A model generated the notes under the pieces. The model saw nothing but the letters and a program-made list of their open reading frames with translations. It searched no databases and was not told the origin of the DNA. This document shows positions 8,685 to 18,260 of a stretch of DNA of 64,000 nt, in pieces. This DNA is from Nitrobacteraceae bacterium AZCC 1564 (lineage in GTDB: Bacteria; Pseudomonadota; Alphaproteobacteria; Rhizobiales; Xanthobacteraceae): positions 5,905,001-5,969,000 of the forward strand of contig JBAGRR010000001.1 of assembly GCA_036924835.1 (NCBI GenBank), in the 5' to 3' direction. Positions within the stretch are counted from its first letter, which is position 1. Each line of letters opens with the position of its first letter. The position numbers and the translations under genes are program-made.

Positions 8685-9845
8685 ATGAAGGCAATCGACA
8701 CCTACACCATTCGGACGACGCTGCTGGCGTTCCTGATGGTCCTCGTCTCTTTGACGGGGATCATTTGGGTGACACAAGCGTTGCGCGGCATCGATTTGAT
8801 GACCGGGCAGGGACAGTCGGTCCTGGTCTTTCTCGGCGTCACGGGATTGGCCATTCCTCTGCTCGGCATGATCATTGCGCCGATCGCGTTGCTTATCGCG
8901 GTGATGCATTCGCTGAACAGGTTTGCGACTGACTCCGAAATCATCGTGATGAATGCGGCCGGGTTATCCCCCACGCAATTTCTTCGGCCGTTTCTGATTG
9001 CGACCTGTGCGGTGAGTGTGCTGGTCGCGTCACTCTCGATCTATATCGCGCCGGAGTGCCTGCGTGCGCTGAGGAAATGGCAAACCGAGATCGGTGCGGA
9101 TGTCCTCACCAACATCCTTCGGCCAGGTGAGTTCACGAAATTGGGCCCGCTGACCATCCGTGTTGATGGCCGACAGCCCGGGGGCGTTCTGGTTGGTATC
9201 TTCATCGACGATCAGCGAAATCCGGCAGAGCGAATTGACATCCTAGCCGAGCGTGGAACCGTCCAAAAGAATGAAAGGGGATCATTCCTCGTTTTGCAGG
9301 ATGGCAATCTCCAACGGTTCGAAGCCGGAAAGCGTGATCCCGCACTGGTCGCATTCAAGAGCTATGCATTCGATCTTTCGCAATTCTCGAATATGACGCA
9401 GAATATTACGTACAGCGCCCGCGAAAGATCGTTCGGTGAGCTTCTGTCGCCGCCTCAAGACGATCCGATGTATCAGCAAAGGCCAGGGGAATTTCGGACG
9501 GAGCTCCATGACAGGATCATCGCGCCGATCTACCCATTTGTCTTCGTGCTCATGGCCTTTGCGGCTCTCGGTGCGCCGCGCACGAACAGGCAGAATCGCA
9601 ACTTCGCGATCGCAGTGCTCATCGTCGGCATTCTTGTCGTTCGTATCGCAGGTTTTGGTTTTTCGACGGTGTCAGCAAAGATTCCTACTGCGATCATAGG
9701 GCAGTATGTCATGCTTGCGCTTGTCTGCGCGGGAAGTACGTGGCTGATCATGCGGGGAGTTATCATCGATGCTCCCACCAACCTGCTTGCAAATGTGCAA
9801 CGCTTGATCAATCGATTCACGCCCGCACGAGCGCGGGCGTCCTAG
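8685..9845 (+). CDS. lptF: LptF/LptG family LPS-export permease
   Basis: A 386-residue YjgP/YjgQ-family permease. Three membrane segments lie in the first 110 residues (starting RTTLLAFLMVLVSLTGI), a soluble beta-jellyroll-like periplasmic domain in the middle, and three more membrane segments at the C-terminus (from about residue 285). LptF and LptG move LPS from the inner membrane to the LptA bridge together with the LptB ATPase. In this window it is single, with no lptG, lptD or lptB beside it, so it may be the genome's only LptF or an extra paralogue tied to the polysaccharide genes. Its TAG stop (9843-9845) is the CTAG of a repeat. Confidence 0.85.
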   Translation: MKAIDTYTIRTTLLAFLMVLVSLTGIIWVTQALRGIDLMTGQGQSVLVFLGVTGLAIPLLGMIIAPIALLIAVMHSLNRFATDSEIIVMNAAGLSPTQFLRPFLIATCAVSVLVASLSIYIAPECLRALRKWQTEIGADVLTNILRPGEFTKLGPLTIRVDGRQPGGVLVGIFIDDQRNPAERIDILAERGTVQKNERGSFLVLQDGNLQRFEAGKRDPALVAFKSYAFDLSQFSNMTQNITYSARERSFGELLSPPQDDPMYQQRPGEFRTELHDRIIAPIYPFVFVLMAFAALGAPRTNRQNRNFAIAVLIVGILVVRIAGFGFSTVSAKIPTAIIGQYVMLALVCAGSTWLIMRGVIIDAPTNLLANVQRLINRFTPARARAS

Positions 9846-9914
9846 TATCCCGAATCCAAAGTTCGCTATGGAGCGCGCTGCACGATGAGGCGGACTTTGG
9901 ATTCGGGATACTAG
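9842..9914. repeat. Solo CTAG-type hairpin with two identical short ends
   Basis: A 73-bp element with arms CTAGTATCCCGAATCCAAAG at one end and its complement at the other. Unlike most copies, both ends are of the short type, so the outer stem pairs with no bulge. It lies between the convergent lptF-like and gmd genes and gives lptF its stop codon. It could act as a bidirectional terminator, but no T-run follows. Confidence 0.9.
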
Positions 9915-9932
9915 CGGTCGAAGCGTATCGTC

Positions 9933-11012
9933 TTATTCGTGGTAATTATACGCCGTGAAACCTGCGCTCTGGACCAAGTGATCACGCTGGGCTGCAGTGA
10001 AGTCTTCTTTGACCATTTCGGCAACGAGTTCCTCGAAGCTGATTCTAGGTGACCAGCCGAGTTTTTCGCGCGCCTTGGTCGCGTCGCCGAGCAGGCTTTC
10101 GACTTCCGCCGGCCTGAAATAACGCGGATCAACAGCGACAATCAGCTTGCCATTGGCATCGTAGCCTTTTTCGTCGACGCCTTTGCCCTTCCAGGTAATC
10201 GTCATGTCGAGCATGCGTGCAGCAACGTCAACGAACTGACGAACGCTGTATTGTACCCCGGTCGCAATGACGAAATCCTCAGGGTGCGCCTGCTGCAGCA
10301 TCAGCCATTGCATCTCAATGTAGTCTTTCGCGTGCCCCCAATCGCGCAGGGCGTCGAGATTTCCGAGATACAGTGTGTCCTGCAACCCGAGCTTGATGCG
10401 CGCTAGCGCCCGGGTGATCTTGCGTGTGACGAACGTCTCACCGCGCCGCGGCGACTCGTGATTAAACAGGATACCGTTACAGGCATAGAAGCCATACGCC
10501 TCACGGTAATTGATCGTGATCCAGTATGCATAAAGCTTCGCGACAGCATAGGGACTGCGGGGGTAGAAGGGCGTTGTTTCCTTCTGCGGGACTTCTCGCA
10601 CCAATCCATACAATTCCGAAGTCGAAGCCTGGTAGAATTTGGCCTTGTCCTTGAGCTTGAGGATGCGCATGGCTTCCAACAGTCGCAGCGTACCCAGCGC
10701 GTCAGAGTTTGCTGTGTATTCCGGCTCTTCAAAGGATACCGCGACGTGGCTTTGTGCTGCGAGGTTATAGATTTCGTCAGGGGCGACGTCTTCCATAATG
10801 CGGATGAGCGAGGAGGAGTCGGTTAAATCGCCATGATGAAGCACGAAATGGCGATGCTTGACTTCAGGACCTTCGTAGATGTGGTCGATGCGGTCGGTGT
10901 TGAAAAGCGAGGTACGGCGCTTGATGCCATGTACTTCGTATCCCTTGGCCAGCAGAAATTCGGCCAGGTACGATCCATCCTGTCCGGTCACACCGGTAAT
11001 AAGTGCCTTCAT
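9933..11012 (-). CDS. gmd: GDP-mannose 4,6-dehydratase
   Basis: A 359-residue short-chain dehydrogenase/reductase of the Gmd type, converting GDP-mannose to GDP-4-keto-6-deoxymannose for fucose, rhamnose or perosamine in surface polysaccharide. Visible are the NAD(P)-binding [12 protein letters not shown] at the N-terminus, the SELYG segment, and the active-site YxxxK as YAVAKLY. The usual partner fcl (GDP-fucose synthase) is not next to it. The ATG at 11012 is preceded by GGAG at a spacing of nine. It is upstream of a repeat pair that fills most of its leader. Confidence 0.97.
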   Translation of the reverse strand: MKALITGVTGQDGSYLAEFLLAKGYEVHGIKRRTSLFNTDRIDHIYEGPEVKHRHFVLHHGDLTDSSSLIRIMEDVAPDEIYNLAAQSHVAVSFEEPEYTANSDALGTLRLLEAMRILKLKDKAKFYQASTSELYGLVREVPQKETTPFYPRSPYAVAKLYAYWITINYREAYGFYACNGILFNHESPRRGETFVTRKITRALARIKLGLQDTLYLGNLDALRDWGHAKDYIEMQWLMLQQAHPEDFVIATGVQYSVRQFVDVAARMLDMTITWKGKGVDEKGYDANGKLIVAVDPRYFRPAEVESLLGDATKAREKLGWSPRISFEELVAEMVKEDFTAAQRDHLVQSAGFTAYNYHE

Positions 11013-11024
11013 ATGCTTCGGCTC

Positions 11025-11192
11025 CTAGTGTCCCGGTTCTAACGTTCGCATCACTTTGCAGCACTCTCGTTTGCGAACGTAGAACCAGGAGAGACACTAG
11101 CAACTCTATGAAGCTAGTGCGGTTTTGGATCTGACGTTCGTATAATGGACTCGCGGTTAATTCTGATACGAACGTCAGATCCACCGCACTAG
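11025..11192. repeat. Pair of CTAG-type hairpin elements
   Basis: Elements 11025-11100 and 11114-11192, joined by a 13-bp linker. Inner arms are GGTTCTAACGTTCGCA in the first and GGATCTGACGTTCGTA in the second. The ends facing the linker carry a few extra bases in the outer stem; the outer ends do not. It lies immediately upstream of gmd. Confidence 0.9.
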
Positions 11193-11399
11193 GTCAGCTA
11201 CGCCGGGATGTGCGGCGAAGACTGATGATCGCCGAGAGTCAATTTGCGCCACCCCTAACGGCTTGAGGCCTTGAAGACAAGCTACCGGATTGGGGCTGGA
11301 AGTCGCAAAAAAGAAGCAAGCCAGCGGCTCCTTGCCGAACAAAACCACATTTGGCACGTTAGGGGTGACAATGGCGCCAATCCCTCTGGTTCGTAACGG
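11193..11399. other. Intergenic stretch with a widely spaced inverted repeat
   Basis: No gene is seen here. It contains an 11-bp perfect inverted repeat, CACCCCTAACG at 11250-11260 and CGTTAGGGGTG at 11357-11367, with 96 bases between. The purpose is unknown; it could close a long RNA hairpin or mark the ends of a small decayed insertion. Confidence 0.5.
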
Positions 11400-12212
11400 T
11401 TGGGTGTGGATTTGTTGCGACGCAAGAGTTTTTCCATCGGATTAGGCATATTCGCGGCAGTTGCCGCTGGAAGCCTTGTTGCCGGTCAGACCATTCAGGC
11501 CCCGGCAACTCAGAATAAGCCTCGCGCGCTACAGGATGCGGCGGCGGAAACGACCGGAAGTGTCCCGCCGTCCACGGATGCGGTCAAACCGGTAGATGCT
11601 GCTAAACCGGCGGAAGCTCCCAAGCCTTCGTCAGCGGATCAAAATTCTGCAAACACTTCGCAGTCATCGGAGACGCCAGCACCGCTACAACTTTCGCCAG
11701 CGGAGCAAAAGGCAGCGGAAGCAAAAGCCGCGCTCGACCGGCTGTTGGCTGAAGCCAGCGCCTTGAAGGCGAGCTACGAGGACTACAAGCGCGGCCGGAG
11801 CAAGACACCGGTGTCTTTGTCCGCCTTCCGCAGCATGGAATTGAGGCTGATGATGGCAGCCGCAGCAGATCCCACAAATACCAAGGCGCGTGAGATGGCT
11901 GGAGCCATGCGCATGGCGCAGTTTGAAATCCTCCGGCCATCCGTGCAAATCGCAGCTATCGCCAATCGCCAACTCTATGCGCATGCGATGGCGGAACGGA
12001 TGCGCGACGACGGCATGCAGGTCGAGGTATCTGGTCGGGACAACAGCATCGTGCGCTTCGTGTCGCCGCAGATGACCAAGCAAATGGCCATGCAGCTAGC
12101 CGACAGCGCGAAGATTTCAGAACAAGCGAAATCTCTGCAGTTTAGCCGCGTGGTGTTCAGCAACGGCCGGCGCTCGTGGACATATAACGTTCGCAGGGGA
12201 CGATTCCGCTAA
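11400..12212 (+). CDS. Hypothetical membrane-anchored or exported protein
   Basis: About 270 residues, not assigned to a family. The N-terminus has a basic patch and a hydrophobic segment (FSIGLGIFAAVAAGSLVAG) that is a signal peptide or anchor, then a low-complexity Ala/Pro/Lys/Ser stretch to about residue 95, then a helical, coiled-coil-like part (AEQKAAEAKAALDRLLAEA) and a conserved-looking C-terminal half. The start is uncertain: TTG 11400, GTG 11406 and TTG codons just after are all possible and none has a clear ribosome-binding site. A good bidirectional terminator follows. Confidence 0.7.
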   Translation: MGVDLLRRKSFSIGLGIFAAVAAGSLVAGQTIQAPATQNKPRALQDAAAETTGSVPPSTDAVKPVDAAKPAEAPKPSSADQNSANTSQSSETPAPLQLSPAEQKAAEAKAALDRLLAEASALKASYEDYKRGRSKTPVSLSAFRSMELRLMMAAAADPTNTKAREMAGAMRMAQFEILRPSVQIAAIANRQLYAHAMAERMRDDGMQVEVSGRDNSIVRFVSPQMTKQMAMQLADSAKISEQAKSLQFSRVVFSNGRRSWTYNVRRGRFR

Positions 12213-12233
12213 CGCCAACCTTACAAAAAAGAG

Positions 12234-12261
12234 AGCCGGCCCAAAGAAGGCCGGCTTTTTT
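12234..12261. terminator. Bidirectional rho-independent terminator
   Basis: Stem AGCCGGCC (12234-12241) and GGCCGGCT (12249-12256) around a 7-base loop, with a T-run on the right and an A-run on the left. It serves the gene ending at 12212 and the convergent gene ending at 12281. Confidence 0.9.
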
Positions 12262-12280
12262 ACTGAGACCTGTTTGTCGT

Positions 12281-13054
12281 CTATGCCTCGAGTACCGCAA
12301 CAATCTCAAGGGTCCGCGGATTGACTACGACGATCTGGTCCCTGACGACGAAGAATTCATATCCGCGCCAGTCGGGGTAGATCGTGACGACTTGAGCAGG
12401 AAGCGGATGGAATTCAACGCTCCGCGGAACGCGGGTGCCTACCGAAATCGAGAAGTCGACGTTCGTGACCGACCTCACGTTCTCCTTGGTGATGACGTCC
12501 CGGACCTGCGTTCGTTGCTCGGTCGTGAGCTTGGCTCCCGACGCGGCCTGCCCAGTGGTCGTTCCACTTCTTGCGTTGTTGTCGGTTGCGTTCTTCTCGG
12601 TCTTCATGCCGTCTTTCGAACGATCCATCGTGCTGTCGGAGCGGCCTTTTTGGTCTTGCCGCATGTTATCCTGGGTACTCTTGCCGGGCTCTCTCTCGTT
12701 GTCGCGAGTGCTTCTGCCGGTGGTCCCCCGCTCTTGATCCGGAGCGTTCTTGCCAGTGGCCTTCCCGCCGGGTCTCATCTGATCGGTTTGAGAGTCGCGC
12801 ATGCCGCCTTCAGGCTTCATGCCGCTTTCTGACCCGCCGCGGCCGGTAGTCTCCCCGCGATTCATCTCTCCACGATTCATCTGACCGGTGCCCGAGTGAC
12901 CAGCTCCCGAGGGGGCGTTAGGCGCGGCAGATGGAGCTGATTGCGAGGCGCCTCCTGTGCTCGGCGCATTGCCTGGCGATTGAGCGGAGGCGAAACCTGT
13001 CGCGCTGATCAACGCGGCAGTTGCAACAGAAATAAGAAACTTCTTCCTCATCAT
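12281..13054 (-). CDS. DUF1236 domain secreted protein
   Basis: A 257-residue exported protein. A signal peptide (MMRKKFLISVATAALISATG, cleaved after SAQ) is followed by a long Gly/Ser/Asn/Asp/Met-rich disordered stretch with small tandem repeats (MNRGEMNRGE) to about residue 170, then a C-terminal DUF1236 domain (SVGTRVPRSVEFHPLP, FVVRDQIVVVNP). DUF1236 proteins are common in Bradyrhizobium relatives and have no firm function. The start is ATG 13054, preceded by GGAGAA at a spacing of five, rather than an in-frame codon 10 residues upstream. Confidence 0.88.
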   Translation of the reverse strand: MMRKKFLISVATAALISATGFASAQSPGNAPSTGGASQSAPSAAPNAPSGAGHSGTGQMNRGEMNRGETTGRGGSESGMKPEGGMRDSQTDQMRPGGKATGKNAPDQERGTTGRSTRDNEREPGKSTQDNMRQDQKGRSDSTMDRSKDGMKTEKNATDNNARSGTTTGQAASGAKLTTEQRTQVRDVITKENVRSVTNVDFSISVGTRVPRSVEFHPLPAQVVTIYPDWRGYEFFVVRDQIVVVNPRTLEIVAVLEA

Positions 13055-13175
13055 TGTTCTCCTCGTTGTCTGCCCGAAATTCAACGAGGATTGACTGCTG
13101 CCGTTCCGCAGGAAGTCAGCGTTTATTTGCTGAAAGCCTGTTCATTCTGGAACAAGGAAACTTGGAATGTGCGAA

Positions 13176-14435
13176 TTATGTGGCGGCGATCGTTCGCACG
13201 TGACGTTGATTGTATTGATAAGCATGCGCAGCGGCGAACATCGCCCACATTGCGCCCAGCATCATCCAGAAATGGCGCCAGTGATCGACGTCGATGATGA
13301 AGGCTTCTGCAACAGTGCCAAGGAACGCTGCGAACAATGCAAGATATGGCCTTTGCCACGGAACGCGCACGAAGATCAGCTTGAAACCATGGATCACAGT
13401 GATGAAGACGAGGGCGGGAAAACAGATGCCCGCAATCCATCCGCCTGACATGAATGCGTTCAGGAATGAATTGTGCGTATCCTCGGGAAAGTACTTCGTG
13501 AATTGAAGCGGTCCAATTCCAAGTGGCATTTCAAGAGCCATCTGGAAGCCCAGCACATGTCGTCCAAATCGTCCGAAGCGCCCGCTATCGTAGGTTTGAT
13601 GGAAGCTTGCACGTTCCTTGAACAGATCTCCGATCGAACTGAATGATAGAAGAATGACCATCACAACTACCGCTATGACGACCGCCGCAACAGCCATGGT
13701 CACGATCCGCCGACGCTCTTTGGTCGATGGACTGGTCAGATACATCAAGATCAGCATGAAGGCCGAGCAAAGGATAAGCTGGCCCCAGGATGCGCGTGAA
13801 AACGCCAGCAGCACCGCAAGAGTGATTGTGCCCAATGCCAATACGCTTGGAAATGATTTACGCAGAGACTCAGTCACCACGACCTGAAGCGAAAATAACG
13901 CGGGCAGGATGAGGAACGCCGCGAGCACGTTTGGATCCTTGAAAGTTCCACGTGCCCGGCTGTACAGGGTTAGCAGGTCGTAGCCGCCTGGTATCAGATG
14001 AAAGTAACCGGCGACCCCAGAGGCTGAAGCAATGACAGCCCCAACAATCAGGCCACGGCGAAGGTAATCAAGCCTGTTGGCTGTGTCTTCGGACAAGACC
14101 ATCGCGAAGAACAACACCGTGATCGCCAAGTACCAGGACGTGAGGATCCAGTTCACGATCTCCTTTTTGTCCATCAGGTAGGCGGCGCAGATCGTGTAGC
14201 CGAGGTTCGTGAGAAACAGCAGGATCAGAAGCGGTATGAAAGCGGGCCGCATCCGCAATCCCGTGGCAAAGAAAAAGATCAGCGCGGCCAGCGTCGCAAG
14301 CTCATAGGGACTTGGTTCGATGAACACGATGGCGCCGCCGGCGCCGACGGCCCACACCAACCCACGTTGAATCGAAGCGATACCGGGGGGCGTCGCCGAA
14401 GTCGGAAGAGCATAATCTGCCGCGGCCGGTACCAT
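13176..14435 (-). CDS. O-antigen ligase / polymerase family membrane protein
   Basis: About 419 residues with ten or more hydrophobic segments and, in the C-terminal half, the large loop and DTHNSFLNAFMSGGWIAG segment typical of O-antigen ligase (WaaL/Wzy_C) proteins, where the His is thought to be catalytic. It likely polymerises or transfers a lipid-linked polysaccharide. It follows the priming transferase on the same strand. Start choice: ATG 14435; a GTG at 14480 would extend it 15 residues and overlap the upstream gene by 17 bases. Confidence 0.85.
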   Translation of the reverse strand: MVPAAADYALPTSATPPGIASIQRGLVWAVGAGGAIVFIEPSPYELATLAALIFFFATGLRMRPAFIPLLILLFLTNLGYTICAAYLMDKKEIVNWILTSWYLAITVLFFAMVLSEDTANRLDYLRRGLIVGAVIASASGVAGYFHLIPGGYDLLTLYSRARGTFKDPNVLAAFLILPALFSLQVVVTESLRKSFPSVLALGTITLAVLLAFSRASWGQLILCSAFMLILMYLTSPSTKERRRIVTMAVAAVVIAVVVMVILLSFSSIGDLFKERASFHQTYDSGRFGRFGRHVLGFQMALEMPLGIGPLQFTKYFPEDTHNSFLNAFMSGGWIAGICFPALVFITVIHGFKLIFVRVPWQRPYLALFAAFLGTVAEAFIIDVDHWRHFWMMLGAMWAMFAAAHAYQYNQRHVRTIAAT

Positions 14436-14463
14436 GTGAACCAAGGTCCTCTTCGCGCACGCG

Positions 14464-16017
14464 CTAGTAGGCGTTCTCACCCTTGATCAGGGCGAACGGG
14501 GTCTTGAAGAGGATGTAGAGATCGAAGAATACCGACCAGTTCTCAATGTAATAGAGATCGAACTCGACACGCTTCTGGATCTTCTCCTCACTGTCCACTT
14601 CGCCGCGCCAACCATTGATCTGCGCCCAACCGGTAATGCCGGGCTTGACGCGGTGACGCGCGAAGTAGCCGTCGACAGCTTCGTCGAACAGGCGGCTCTG
14701 CAGTTTGCCCTGCACGGCGTGCGGCCGCGGGCCGACCAGCGAAAGATTGCCTTTGAACACCACATTGAAGAGCTGCGGCAGTTCATCGAGGCTCGATTTG
14801 CGGATGAAGCGCCCGACGCGGGTGACGCGCTTGTCCCCCTTGGTGACGACCTTGGACGCCAGCGGATCGGCCTGATCGTGATAGAGCGATCGAAACTTGA
14901 AGACATCGATGCGTTCGTTGTTGAAACCGTAGCGCTTCTGGAGAAACAGCACGGGGCCGGGGCTGTCGAGTTTAACGGCGAGCGCGATCAGCGCCATGAT
15001 CGGCGAGACGAGAAGAAGGATGATTGCGCCGACCACACGGTCGAACACCGATTTCATCACCATATCCCAATCCGTGATCGGTTGTTCGAACACGTCAAGT
15101 GTCGGCACTTCACCAAGATAGGAATAGGAGCGGGGACGAAAGCGCAGCTTGTTGGTGTGTGCAGAGAGCCGAATGTCGACCGGCAGCACCCAGAGCTTCT
15201 TTAGCATTTCCAGAATGCGGGTTTCCGCTGAAATCGGTAGCGCGAACAGCACCAGATCAACGCGGGTTCGGCGGGCGAATTCGGGAATGTCGTCGATCTT
15301 GCCGAGCTTTGGTGCGCCGGCGCAGGTATCCAGCGCTCGCGAGTCATTGCGGTCGTCGAACACGCCGAGAATTTGAATGTCGGAATCGCTCTGAGCGTTG
15401 AGGGCGCGAATAAGATTTTCGCCGTTCTCGTCCGAGCCGACAATAATCGTCCGCCGGTCGAGACGCCCGTCGCGGGCCCAGCGCCGGATAAGCGAGCGCA
15501 GCATCAAGCGCTCTGCGATGAGAGCGGTAAGGCCCACGAAGAAAAACGCCGCAAGCCAGACGCGCGATACCGCGTCACCCAGTTTTGCGAAGAACGATGC
15601 GCCGATGAACAGAAGAAAGACGAATGCCCAGGACGATATGATCCGCGTCAGTTGGCGGAGCTGACCACGGAATACCTGCAGGTCGTAAATGTCGGCGGCC
15701 TGGAAGCTGATCACGCCGACCAGCGCAATCAGGAGGACCGCTTCGATATACTCCCAGGAGAACCCATCAAGGGGCGTCACGTATGTCAGATACAATACGA
15801 TGCCGATGGTACTGAGCAGGAAAAAGTCGACAGCACGTACTGCGCCAGTGATGACGATGGCGGAATATGCGCGTGGAACTTTCCGATTCGCGACCGCGAG
15901 GGCTGCGGGGGAAAGTCTTTTGCGGCGTTCCACTCTCGGAGTGCCGTCAGCAGTGCTTGCGGTGGCTGCTGCCGCCGCGGCTGCATTCATCATCGAGCGA
16001 GCGTCGATCGGTTCCAC
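14464..16017 (-). CDS. Undecaprenyl-phosphate glucose phosphotransferase
   Basis: A 517-residue polyisoprenyl-phosphate hexose-1-phosphate transferase of the WcaJ/ExoY class. After an Ala-rich start come four membrane segments (from about residue 50), a CoA_binding_3-like Rossmann domain ([17 protein letters not shown] near 190), then the catalytic bacterial sugar transferase domain ([47 protein letters not shown]). It loads the first sugar phosphate onto undecaprenyl phosphate and so starts polysaccharide synthesis. The start is GTG 16017, with GGAAG seven bases upstream; ATG 15993 is an alternative. Confidence 0.95.
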   Translation of the reverse strand: MEPIDARSMMNAAAAAAATASTADGTPRVERRKRLSPAALAVANRKVPRAYSAIVITGAVRAVDFFLLSTIGIVLYLTYVTPLDGFSWEYIEAVLLIALVGVISFQAADIYDLQVFRGQLRQLTRIISSWAFVFLLFIGASFFAKLGDAVSRVWLAAFFFVGLTALIAERLMLRSLIRRWARDGRLDRRTIIVGSDENGENLIRALNAQSDSDIQILGVFDDRNDSRALDTCAGAPKLGKIDDIPEFARRTRVDLVLFALPISAETRILEMLKKLWVLPVDIRLSAHTNKLRFRPRSYSYLGEVPTLDVFEQPITDWDMVMKSVFDRVVGAIILLLVSPIMALIALAVKLDSPGPVLFLQKRYGFNNERIDVFKFRSLYHDQADPLASKVVTKGDKRVTRVGRFIRKSSLDELPQLFNVVFKGNLSLVGPRPHAVQGKLQSRLFDEAVDGYFARHRVKPGITGWAQINGWRGEVDSEEKIQKRVEFDLYYIENWSVFFDLYILFKTPFALIKGENAY

Positions 16018-16056
16018 GAATAAACTTCCGTTGTTGCACGTCAGGTGGCGACGGGG

Positions 16057-16222
16057 CTAGTGTGGCAGTTCAGAAGTCCGCATCATTCGTGCAGCGTGTC
16101 CGAAATGCGGACTTCTGAACCAAAGCCACACTAGATCCAATAACTTGCTAGTGTCCTTCGATTCCGAAGTTCGCAAACGAACGTGCAGCGCAATGATGCG
16201 AACTTCGGAATCGGGACACTAG
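16057..16222. repeat. Pair of CTAG-type hairpin elements
   Basis: Elements 16057-16134 (inner arm GTTCAGAAGTCCGCA) and 16148-16222 (inner arm GATTCCGAAGTTCGCA), joined by the 13-bp linker ATCCAATAACTTG. The bulged ends face the linker. The same two families are paired at 21715-21878 and 29051-29215. The pair fills most of the 277-base gap between the priming transferase and the GT4 gene. Confidence 0.92.
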
Positions 16223-16294
16223 GGAACGTGCAGCCCCATCGCGCCTGCCTTAGCGAACAAATCGGAAGATTTGGTTATCGTTGGTAAAGACCGG

Positions 16295-17431
16295 TTAACG
16301 CGAATTAAACGCGTCGCGATACCCGTTCATGACACCATCGACCATGGCGTTTTGTGAAAAGTGCATGAAGATCCGTTCCCGGAGCTCCTTTGCACGCTTG
16401 CGGGTGGCGTCCATATCGGTGAGAGCCGTTTCAACAGCATCGGCGATTGCGCCTGCGCTGTTCGGGGCGAACAGTCCCGAAGTGTATGGTCCGAATATCT
16501 CCGGGATACCTCCGACATTGGCGGCAAGCATCGGGATGCCTGCTGCCGCAGCTTCGATCACCACATAGGGCATGGAATCCCCGCGCGATGGAACGATCAG
16601 GAGCTTACCCTTCGAGAATCCGAACCTTGCCTTGACGTGTCCGATGAAGCGAACCGCGTCTCCAAGGTTCAGCTTCTTGATCAGCGCCTTCAGCTTTTCG
16701 GTTTCCTCGCCATCGCCAGCAAGGGTGAGGGTGACAGGCTTGCCGTCGGCCCGAAGCCGCGCCACGGCCTGGATCAGCAGATCGGCGCCTTTAATCTCAC
16801 GGAATTCACCGACGTACATCAGATCTGTTGCATCTTCTGCCGGCATGACGGGATCAAATTCGGACGCCGTTACACCATTGAAAACGCAGCGCACGAGACC
16901 GGTCGTCGGCTTGCCAATAACCCGTTGATAGGTATCGCGGGCAAAGCCGCTCTCGAACAGAAACAGCTCGGTTCGGTCCATCAAGGCCCGCTCGAGTTTT
17001 GCGTAGAGCGCACCTTTCAGCGTATTCGGCGGATAGTGCAGGGAGCCGCCATGGGGCGTGTAGACGCGGATGGCGTTCTTCGACTTGCCCTTGAGGCGCA
17101 CAAAGGCACCGGCCTTCGCGCCGTGTCCGTGCAGGACATCGAGATTGAGGGATTTCGCGATCTTCAAAAACTGAACTGAAGCGGTTGTATCGGCGGGATG
17201 AGGCTCCCTGCGAATCGCGAGCCGGTAAACGCCGAGCTTGAGTTTGGGCTCAATCTCCTTAAGGGCCGCCTGCGCGCGTTCGCCGCCGGTAAGGCTATCG
17301 GCCAGAATGCCGACCGCATGTCCCCGCTCGGCCTGCCCAACGGCAAGATCGAGGATATGGCGAAAGATGCCGCCAACAGGCGCGCGGACAGCATGAAGAA
17401 TGCGGAGCGGAGAAGTTGCCATTTCAGGCAT
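16295..17431 (-). CDS. Glycosyltransferase family 4
   Basis: A 378-residue GT-B fold glycosyltransferase. The N-terminal acceptor domain begins LRILHAVRAPVGGIFRHI; the C-terminal donor domain has LMYVGEFREIKGADLLI and the EX7E-like segment PSRGDSMPYVVIEAAAAGIPMLA used by GT4 retaining enzymes for the nucleotide sugar. It probably adds a sugar to the lipid-linked repeat unit. The start is ATG 17431, whose first base is shared with the stop of the Wza-like gene (TGATG), so the two are coupled. The donor sugar is not predictable. Confidence 0.92.
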   Translation of the reverse strand: MPEMATSPLRILHAVRAPVGGIFRHILDLAVGQAERGHAVGILADSLTGGERAQAALKEIEPKLKLGVYRLAIRREPHPADTTASVQFLKIAKSLNLDVLHGHGAKAGAFVRLKGKSKNAIRVYTPHGGSLHYPPNTLKGALYAKLERALMDRTELFLFESGFARDTYQRVIGKPTTGLVRCVFNGVTASEFDPVMPAEDATDLMYVGEFREIKGADLLIQAVARLRADGKPVTLTLAGDGEETEKLKALIKKLNLGDAVRFIGHVKARFGFSKGKLLIVPSRGDSMPYVVIEAAAAGIPMLAANVGGIPEIFGPYTSGLFAPNSAGAIADAVETALTDMDATRKRAKELRERIFMHFSQNAMVDGVMNGYRDAFNSR

Positions 17432-18078
17432 CAGAACCACCGTTCAGTCACGACGACTGTATCGCCGGGTTTGAGGACCGTGCCGGGCGGCACGGTGGCC
17501 CGCTGGGTGCCGGCTTCGCTGGTACGCGTAAGCTGGACATCACTGCGTTGGGCGCGGGGCGTAAAGCCTCCGGCGATGGCGACTGCACTCTCAACTGTCA
17601 TATTCGGTACGTAGGGGTACTGCCCGGGCGCAGTGACTTCTCCGAGAATAAAGAACGGGCGGTAGGTCTCGACCTCAGCCGCGACGTAAGGTTCACGCAG
17701 ATAACCTTTTTTCAGCTGCACTGTCACGGCTGCGGCCAATTCGGCAGGCGTCAAGCCGCGTGCGCGAACCGCGCCAATCAGCGGCATGGTGATCGAGCCG
17801 CCGGCATCAACTGTGTAGGTGTTGGTCAGGCCTTCCTGACCATAGACAACGATCCGCAGCCGATCGCCAGCATCCAGGCGGTATGGCTCGTCGTGCGGTG
17901 CGTAGGCATACGAGGCGGGCACCGCCGTTCCCTGTGGGCGCTGATAGCCACCGCCACCGTAGGCAAGGGCATCGAGGCTCGGATTGGGAGCGGACGCCAC
18001 CGGACTACGAGTCCTCATACAGCCCGACACCGCGAGCGCGAGAAGAAGACAGGTGAATAGCGCTCGACTGCGCTGCAT
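17431..18078 (-). CDS. Polysaccharide export outer-membrane lipoprotein (Wza/GumB-like)
   Basis: A 215-residue protein with a lipoprotein signal (LALAVSGC, Cys20 lipidated) and the polysaccharide-export domain PYRLDAGDRLRIVVYGQEGLTNTYTVDAGGSI, then two SLBB-like units (PFFILGEVTAPGQYPYVP). It should form the outer-membrane channel that exports the polymer built by the neighbouring genes, acting with the Wzc-like protein encoded divergently at 18261. It overlaps the following GT4 start by one base. Confidence 0.92.
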   Translation of the reverse strand: MQRSRALFTCLLLALAVSGCMRTRSPVASAPNPSLDALAYGGGGYQRPQGTAVPASYAYAPHDEPYRLDAGDRLRIVVYGQEGLTNTYTVDAGGSITMPLIGAVRARGLTPAELAAAVTVQLKKGYLREPYVAAEVETYRPFFILGEVTAPGQYPYVPNMTVESAVAIAGGFTPRAQRSDVQLTRTSEAGTQRATVPPGTVLKPGDTVVVTERWF

Positions 18079-18107
18079 GGGGCAATCCAGAATAAGTACG
18101 ATTCCGA

Positions 18108-18127
18108 TTAACCACTTGTATGGTTAA
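18108..18127. promoter_or_regulatory. Palindrome in the divergent exopolysaccharide promoter region
   Basis: TTAACCA-CTTGTA-TGGTTAA, perfect 7-bp arms with a 6-base centre, between the divergent wza-like and wzc-like genes, 30 bases from the wza-like start. The position and symmetry suit a repressor operator that would tie both arms of the export machinery together. The binding protein is unknown. Confidence 0.45.
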
Positions 18128-18260
18128 CAAAGTGTGACGTTGCGCGCTCGCGTGCCGGAAGTTGGCTTCAATTAACCGGGTGGCAACCTTAATAGACTGT
18201 AATCGCTTCCATCGATCGGGTTTTGAGTCTGTACAGTAAGTGGTCGGTGGAGAGAGTTGC

